A stretch of 64,000 nucleotides of DNA, taken from Oryza sativa Japonica Group. Its lineage: Eukaryota > Streptophyta > Magnoliopsida > Poales > Poaceae. The stretch is taken from contig NC_089039.1 of NCBI RefSeq assembly GCF_034140825.1, forward strand, positions 26,485,001 through 26,549,000, given 5' to 3'. Both the position numbers and the translations under genes were made by a program. Of the stretch, positions 57,664 to 64,000 are shown in pieces. Within the stretch, counting starts at the first letter, position 1. Every line of letters begins with the position of its first letter. Below the pieces are notes generated by a model. The model saw only the letters and a list, made by a program, of their open reading frames with translations, did no database searches and was not told the origin of the DNA.

Positions 57664-60600
57664 TGTCACGCCCGGAAATTCACCAGTAATTTCCGAACTT
57701 ATTTGTGCATAAAATCCTCGTCCAGGAATCAGCCGAGGTACACAAACTGACAATTTAATATACAGATTCATCAATAACTAAAGCGAATAAATACTTACTT
57801 AAGAGGCACTTAGTCCTCAACATGAAGAAAACTGCAGCGGAAAAATAAAATCTAGCGAAGCTCCGGCTCCACTCCCACAGGCAGCTCAACTGGGGTATAA
57901 GCCAAACGTCTTCTCCTTCTGGATCCTTTTTCTTCAACTGAGGTTGATTGATTATTGCAAGGTGAGCATATGACATACTCAGCAAGCCACACAGCAAATA
58001 TGCAAGTGCACAAGGATACCAAAGGATGGCGTAATATTGGCTCATTTGCAAAAGCAGCATTTAGCAAAACATTTAAGAGAAGTAAAATAGTGGAGTAATT
58101 AATCAGGAATTTTAATCAACACTGAACAGCACACCCATGCTGCACAGGCCCAACCATCCTGAACAACCATACCCGGCTGTACAGATCTAATCTCCAAACC
58201 AGGAGCTAAGCAAATTATTACCAGGTATAACATCCATAACTATTGTGAGAGGTGTGAGACTAATCACGAAAAACATTGCTCAACTCGCCCATAACCGCGG
58301 GCACGGCTATTCGAATAGTTTTACTCTGGCCAGAGGTGTACCACTGTACCCACAAGACACAGCCTCAACATCATGTCTACCATGCGTCGCGATACTGGAA
58401 AGTACCCGAATAGAGGCTGTGACAATACCCTCTGCATAACACAACTCACCACAGTGCACCATTCCTGGATCATAATCACCCCCTTATAAAACAAGGCATG
58501 GACTCCCCAGCGACCCCCGTGGGCTTATCTCCGCCACTTCTCAGTCTGGTGCTCCGCAATGAATCATGTTATACAAAAGGTAAAGCCGTTGCCCACGCTG
58601 GCTTGTGGTTGGCACGGTTAATGTTTCACAACAGTAGCTCGCGAACCGGTCCTTAATTGTCATGAGCACGACTCTCAAAACCATGTGCTCACAACCCACC
58701 ATTATCAAGTTTTAGTTGGCAAGTAATTAATTAACCAATCACGATTGACCATCGTGAGCTACCATTAAATATAACCATAAGTGATAGTGAAACATTAGTT
58801 ATCCCAATTGTGTGCTAATGTTTCTAAGCATGGCTAAGCAATTATATCTAATATCTAGTTGAACCAATATATATAAAGCTCAACTAGTCCAATTATAATA
58901 ACCCAAGGTATCAAGGAATAGAATAATCAATGCAAACAGGCCATAACAAAGGAATAGGTTCACACCACCCAGTGACATTCGAAAATAAATGCACAGTTGA
59001 AATAAATAGAGAATTTAAATATAGGATCAATATGCTCAAAGGATTGTGTTTAGGATCTGTGTGACTTGCCTTGCAATAATCGGTCTTCAATTAATCTTCT
59101 TGAATACTTCCGGCGCACTCGCGAACCTTTGCAACGACGGAAACGACAAGCTATCACGCAAAACGAGGAAAAAGACTAATAAAAACCAAATAAACAATAC
59201 ATAAAAAGTAAACAAACATGTAGATCATAATTTTAGATGAATTATGAGACTTGAACGGCCTCATTCTGACTTCAAATGAATTTATTATAAATTTTACAAG
59301 ATTAAATCTAATTAAAGCCCATTTAAAAAGAATTAAATAAATTTAATTCAATTTATGGACAATTTTAATATGTAGATCTTTATTTTACACAACTTTTGCA
59401 ACTTGAACCACATTAAACTGAGCTAAGATGAATTAGATATGAATTTTTAAAGATTAAATCGGATTAAAACCTTTATATGGATTTTAATTGAATTATGACG
59501 CAATAATGAATTATTTTTGAAAAGGAAAAGAAGGATTATTGCGTCAGCGGCTAGGGTTTTGGTGGACCGGGCGCACGGGCGACGGTTCACGGGAACGGAC
59601 GGCCGAGATCAACCCTATCCAAAACGGACGGCTGAGATCGATCGGTCCACGACTGGCTCACGGGAGAAGGGACGATAACGCCAGCGATGACGTCACCGAC
59701 AGCGGCGGCGGCTCGGCGGAGCGGACAGCTCGGGCGGCGCACGCTCGCCGGCGAACAGCGGCACTTCGGCACAAACGGAGGGCACCAGCACGTAAAGGAC
59801 GACGCGGCGAACTCACCGGTGACCAAAACGGCGGCGGAAGACCAACGGACGGCGGCGGCGACGAGGAGGAAGCGGCGAAGCTCTTCGGGTCGACGACGGC
59901 GACGGCGCTCCGACGGTCTTCGGCGGCGGCGAAGCGGTGGACGGGGACGGCGATGACTTGGCGAACCCGATGGTGGCGACGGCGACCGACGACGGCGACT
60001 GCAACGGCGGCGCGGCGCGGCTGAACCGACGACAATGACGGCGGCGACTAGGGCTACGCGGAGGCGGCGCTAGACGCGACGGCAGGCTAAGGCAAAGGAG
60101 GCGACGGGTAGAGGGGAGCTCGGGGGTCCTTATATAGGTGCAAGGAGGCGGCGGCAAAGGCCCACGGCGGCCGGCGACTAGAAGGAAAGCTCGCGGCTTG
60201 AAGGAAAGAGGCCGATCCGAATCGAACTCTATTCCACGAACTTCCAAAACGATTTAGCCGATGTTTCCAAAGGAGAAAAGGTAGAGGAGATCCCGGAGAT
60301 TGTTTCCCCTCAATCAATTCGGCCGGAGAAGGAAAGGAGCGGCCGGATTTGGAAGGAAACGGCGACGGCGGCGCGCTAGGGTTTCGGGCGGCAGCGGCGG
60401 CTCGAGGAAGACGAACCTGACAGGTGGGGCCCACCTGTCAGCGGCTGAGAGAGAGAGGAGAGCGGCGGCTCGGCGGACTGGGCCGGCTGGGCCGAGGGAA
60501 AGAGAGAGAAGGGTTTTGGGCCGGCTTTCGGCCCAAAGCCAAAAGAAGACTTTTTAAAACCTTTTTCAATTAAATTATTTCTTAAATGCAATTCCATTTA

Positions 60601-61088
60601 TTAAAAATACTTCCTTAGCTCAAATAAATCCCAGAAAAATCTAGGAATTATAGAATTAAGCAAAGTATTTAATGAAATTTTATCTGGCCCCTTTTTATAT
60701 TGAGATTTAGCAAATTAAAATTAGATATTCTCTTTTAGGCTTTTAAAATCATTTCTAATAATTCCTTTTAAACAACAATTTATAAGTTAAGGATTTTTAA
60801 ACAAGAAAAGCTCTTAACAATTATACTTAGATCATTAATGATCAAATAATTACTGAACTGTTCTTTGTATTATTTAAGAATTGAGCTCTGAAAAATCCGA
60901 GAAAATTTCAGAGAGTTGACTTAACCATGGAGAATTTAACAAAAATTAAATCCATCCATGCTTTAGATTTAAGAAATTTTATTTCCCACATTTAACTTCA
61001 CTTGTAACTTAAAGAACATTTAATATAAATTCTATTAATAATTTATTAAATAATTTATAAATCTTGAAACGAAAATCAGGATGTGACA
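57664..61088 (-). mobile_element. Solo LTR, Gypsy-type (RIRE3/RIRE8-like, tentative)
   Basis: A 3,425-bp block with TG...CA ends (tgtcacgcccgg to ggatgtgaca) and the 5-bp target duplication GCTTT (57659-57663 and 61089-61093). The minus strand has a TATA signal, cctatataagg, at about 60132-60142, giving the orientation. A GC-rich segment (59.6-60.5 kb) lies around and downstream of it. No internal region remains, so it probably formed by recombination between two LTRs. The long frames in it are compositional. Confidence 0.85.
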
Positions 61089-63002
61089 GCTTTACTGTTT
61101 GACACCTTTTAAGATGCATTGTACCAACTCCTAAAAAGTTAAGTAACTGCGGTATAAAAGGATTTTAAGGTATTGGGCACTTGATCACGCGCACTTTGGC
61201 CTAAGCAAAAAGTGCCTAAGTCCCTAAAAGAACGTGACAGGCCACACCTGAAAATATGGGCTGCAGACATATTAGGCCTAGGCCAAAAAATATGCCTTCG
61301 ACACCCTTTAAAGGATGACGCATGTAACATGCTCCCGAGTAATAAATCTTCCGGGTAATATAGACCAAGTGTAGCTCATATGAATAGCTTCTGATCTGAA
61401 TGATTATCCCTTATGGGATACTCCAAAATAAATATAATAATTGAATCCCGACTGGCGCAAGTATTCGGTTGATAGCCCTTACGGGGAATAATAAATAGTC
61501 CAGTCTTTGAGCATATAAAATAGACCCATGATCATGAATTCATGTTGCATGTATCCGGAGCAAGTCCAAATTGAAGATATAATACTTGTATTTGAGCTAG
61601 TAAGCCCCTGAGCACGTAGTCACAATTGTTCATTGATGGTAGCTGACGCAGTTAGCATATAGACAAGACAACCAATATAGAGAGAATATTGCCCACCAGA
61701 GGTGGCAAAAATATTGGTGGTAGGGAAGATAGTGATTCCAATCAAAAGTGATGAAGTTGCACAGCCGCAGAGGCGAAGAAACCAGTCGGCAGCAATCAGG
61801 TCAGCTAGCAATGAAGATGAAGGCCCCCAACAACAACGACAGAGCAGTCGGCGGCGACGAAATAATCAGTCGGTGGTGATGAAAGCAAGCCGACGGTGAA
61901 GATGTAGACACGCATCAAAGACGATGACGAAATCCACCAATCATGAAGATGAAGAAAATACTTGACGACGACAAACGCAACCGACATGATGAAGATGACG
62001 ATGTCGGTGATCCAGCCAATAGCAGTGTAGCAACCAATGATAATGACAAAGACGCTCATCAGCATTTGCATAGTAGGTCAACCGTGAAGGTGAAATAATA
62101 AGTCGGCGAAAACATAATCATCCATTAGCAACAGCAGAGATGTCAGGGTCGATGAAGCAGAGGTGCGAAATATTTGAAGTTGTTGAAGTAGAATGTCTGC
62201 TCCGAAGCAAAGATGAAGATAATGACTCCTGGAGTTGACTCGTGGGTTGATGAATTGATTTCTTCAGCTTGACATAAAATTTGTCAAATTTTGAGCCTTG
62301 TATTTGTGTAGCCCCCGACTCTTTGATTAGTTGGGAAACAACTAAACATAGAGTCGAGAACTGTAGCTTCTTGTCATCGAATAGTCATTGCTTGATTGAA
62401 GATATGTGTTGAAGATGTCCAAGTAGAAATCTTGAATATTGGAGAGCCACTTGTTGTAGTAAAATAACACGGCATCGCATGCCGAGATGTCGAGGTTCAC
62501 AAAGACGTCGTGGTTGGTGAAGAAGCAAAACTTGCGAAGTAGCAGCAATAGAGTTTGCCAGTGACGAAGATAATAAAGATGAAGTCGCTCCACCATGATG
62601 ACAAAGTTGCATCGCCGTGATGAAGTGAACACGAGTCGGCGGCAACAGAAGCAAGCTGGTAGCGAAGACGCGCAGTTGTGAAAATAAAAGCACTAGTCGG
62701 CGACAGCATAACCAGTCGGCGACGAAAGACGATGATGTCCATCAGTAGTGGTAGCTGTATAAACCAGACGTAGAGGTAAGGGCACTAGTCAGCAGCAGAC
62801 GAGACGACCGGCGATGAAGATGTAGATGCCCAACAACAGCGGCATAATAGGCCAATCAACACTGGCAGAATCATGCAGCCATGGAAGTGAAGAAACTAGT
62901 CGGCAGCCATGGCAAACGTAGGCAGCTTGTGTTGAAGATACTGATGCCTATTAGTAGTGACAGCGATGTAGCCAGCCGTGAAGAAGATAGCATCAGTTGG
63001 CG

Positions 63003-64000
63003 TTATAACAGGCCAGCCGTGCAGGCGGTGACACCAGTCAGCGGCGGATGCGGCGGCCGGTCGGTGAAGACGTAGACGCCCAACAACGGCAGCATAATAA
63101 GCCAGCCGTGCAGGCGGAAACACCAGTCGGCGGCGGTCGAGGCAGCCGGTCGGTGAAGACGTAGACGCCCAACAACGGCGGCATAAAGGCCAGCCGTGCA
63201 GGCGGAGACACCAGTCGGAGGGGGGGAGGCAAGCCGGTCGGTGAAGACGTAGACGCCCAACAACGGCGGCATAAAGGCCAGCCGTGCAGGCGGAGACACC
63301 AGTCGGCGGCGGCGAAGGCAAGCCGGTCGGTGAAGACGTAGACGCCCAACAACGGCGGCATAAAGGCCAGCCGTGCAGGCGGAAACACCAGTCGGCGGCG
63401 GCGAAGGCAAGCCGGTCGGTGAAGACGTAGACGCCCAACAACGGCGGCATAAAGGCCAGCCGTGCAGGCGGATACACCAGTCGGTGGCGGCGAAGGCAAG
63501 CCGGTCGGTGAAAACGTAGACGCCCAACAACGGCGGCATAAAGGCCAGCCGTGCAGGCGGAAACACCAGTCGGCGGCGGCGAAGGCAAGCCGGTCGGTGA
63601 AGACGTAGACGCCCAACAACGGCGGCATAAAGGCCAGCCGTGCAGGCGGATACACCAGTCGGCGGCGGCGAAGGCAAGCCGGTCGGTGAAGACGTAGACG
63701 CCCAACAACGGCGGCATAAAGGCCAGCCGTGCAGGCGGAAACACCAGTCGGCGGCGGCGAAGGCAGGCCGGCGGTGAAGACGTGGACGCCCATGAACGGT
63801 GGTGTGACCAACCAACCATATAGGCGAGGGCACCAGTCGGCGGCGACGGAGGCAGGCCGGCGGTGAAGTCGTAGACGCCCAACAGCGGCGGCATAATAGG
63901 CCAGCCGTGTAGGCGGAGGCACCAGTCGGCGGCGACGGAGGCAGGCCGGCGGTGAAGTCGTAGACGCCCAACAGCGGCGGCATAATAGGCCAGCCGTGTA
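63003..64000. repeat. 89-bp tandem array
   Basis: The start of each unit can be tracked by gtgaagacgtagacgccc at 63064, 63153, 63241, 63330, 63419, 63508, 63597, 63686, 63774, 63863 and 63952. Spacing is 89 bp, twice 88. Units in the middle are nearly identical; the outer ones diverge. Weaker, older copies of its wording (cagtcggcggc, caacaac) extend left to about 61.7 kb. The array runs off the window. On the minus strand all three frames stay open through it. Confidence 0.92.

Larger units (their letters stand above)
56456..64000 (-). mobile_element. Gypsy-like non-coding LTR element (RIRE2/Dasheng-like, tentative), incomplete
   Basis: An LTR-like block (56456-56925) is followed by a long interior with no gag or pol that runs off the window. 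It is interrupted by a 3.4-kb solo LTR (57664-61088). Interior modules recur on both sides of that insertion: gcttaagtccctagaag at about 57390 against gcctaagtccctaaaag at about 61215, each followed by ccacacctg. The right part grades into an 89-bp tandem array. The family name rests on my memory of the LTR sequence and is tentative. It appears to be a fossil; its age cannot be estimated with only one end visible. Confidence 0.55.

Noticed and set aside
59539-60434. Frames of 115-161 codons in the GC-rich part of the solo LTR
   Set aside because: They lie inside LTR sequence and are compositional.
62896-63983. Three long overlapping minus-strand frames, 294-332 codons
   Set aside because: They read the same 89-bp repeat in different frames and arise from the stop-free unit; no evidence of a real protein.
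63003-64000. CRISPR-like regular repeat
   Set aside because: The units are contiguous with no unique spacers and lie in a plant retroelement.

Overview
The window is plant nuclear DNA and is almost certainly rice (Oryza sativa or a close relative). Grass-type MITEs, Pack-MULEs, a rice-type Helitron and split genes with GC-rich first exons all point there. A complete nine-exon hexokinase gene at 51.9-55.4 kb gives a 494-residue protein that I recognise from memory as OsHXK2. If so, the window lies on the long arm of chromosome 5; this was not checked by alignment.

Layout. 0-12 kb: an S40/DUF584 senescence-regulator gene (1250-1678, +), two tandem secreted Pollen Ole e 1-family genes (4594-5483 and 10285-11325, +) sharing one intron position and phase, an F-box gene scrap and several MITEs. 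12.6-18.7 kb: a nine-exon DUF616/MUCI70-like putative glycosyltransferase gene (13173-17052, +) and an unrecognised single-exon gene with a good TATA box (17727-18578, -). 19-21.5 kb: a broken first exon of a GH17 beta-1,3-glucanase gene followed by an old internal duplication of what looks like its intron.

21.2-44.7 kb is built around a young direct duplication, 21183-27359 (copy A) and 38208-44747 (copy B). Each copy carries one F-box/LRR gene on the minus strand. Copy A is disabled by a 1.5-kb Helitron in the main exon and a stop codon. Copy B is open through five exons and received a 1.4-kb LINE-like insertion and a Tourist-like MITE outside the exons. Between the copies lie two MULEs with 9-bp target duplications (one inside a foldback MITE), a young Copia element with 361-bp LTRs, and old GC-rich sequence I cannot name.

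44.8-56.4 kb: a third MULE, a tRNA-Lys(CTT) gene, a three-exon gene for an unrecognised 529-residue protein with a repeated TPWKGLES motif, a fourth MULE, nested MITEs and the hexokinase gene. 56.4-64 kb: part of a non-coding Gypsy-like element (RIRE2/Dasheng-like, tentative) interrupted by a 3.4-kb solo LTR and ending in an 89-bp tandem array that runs off the window.

The genes do not form a pathway or operon. This is an ordinary grass euchromatic region with heavy transposon nesting. I found no convincing new multi-gene system. The best leads are the F-box duplication with one dead and one intact copy, the cluster of four MULEs, the 529-residue repeat protein, the inverted coding repeat at 7.25-8.03 kb and the 89-bp array. 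Exon borders were read by eye from GT/AG sites and phase; no alignments were run.
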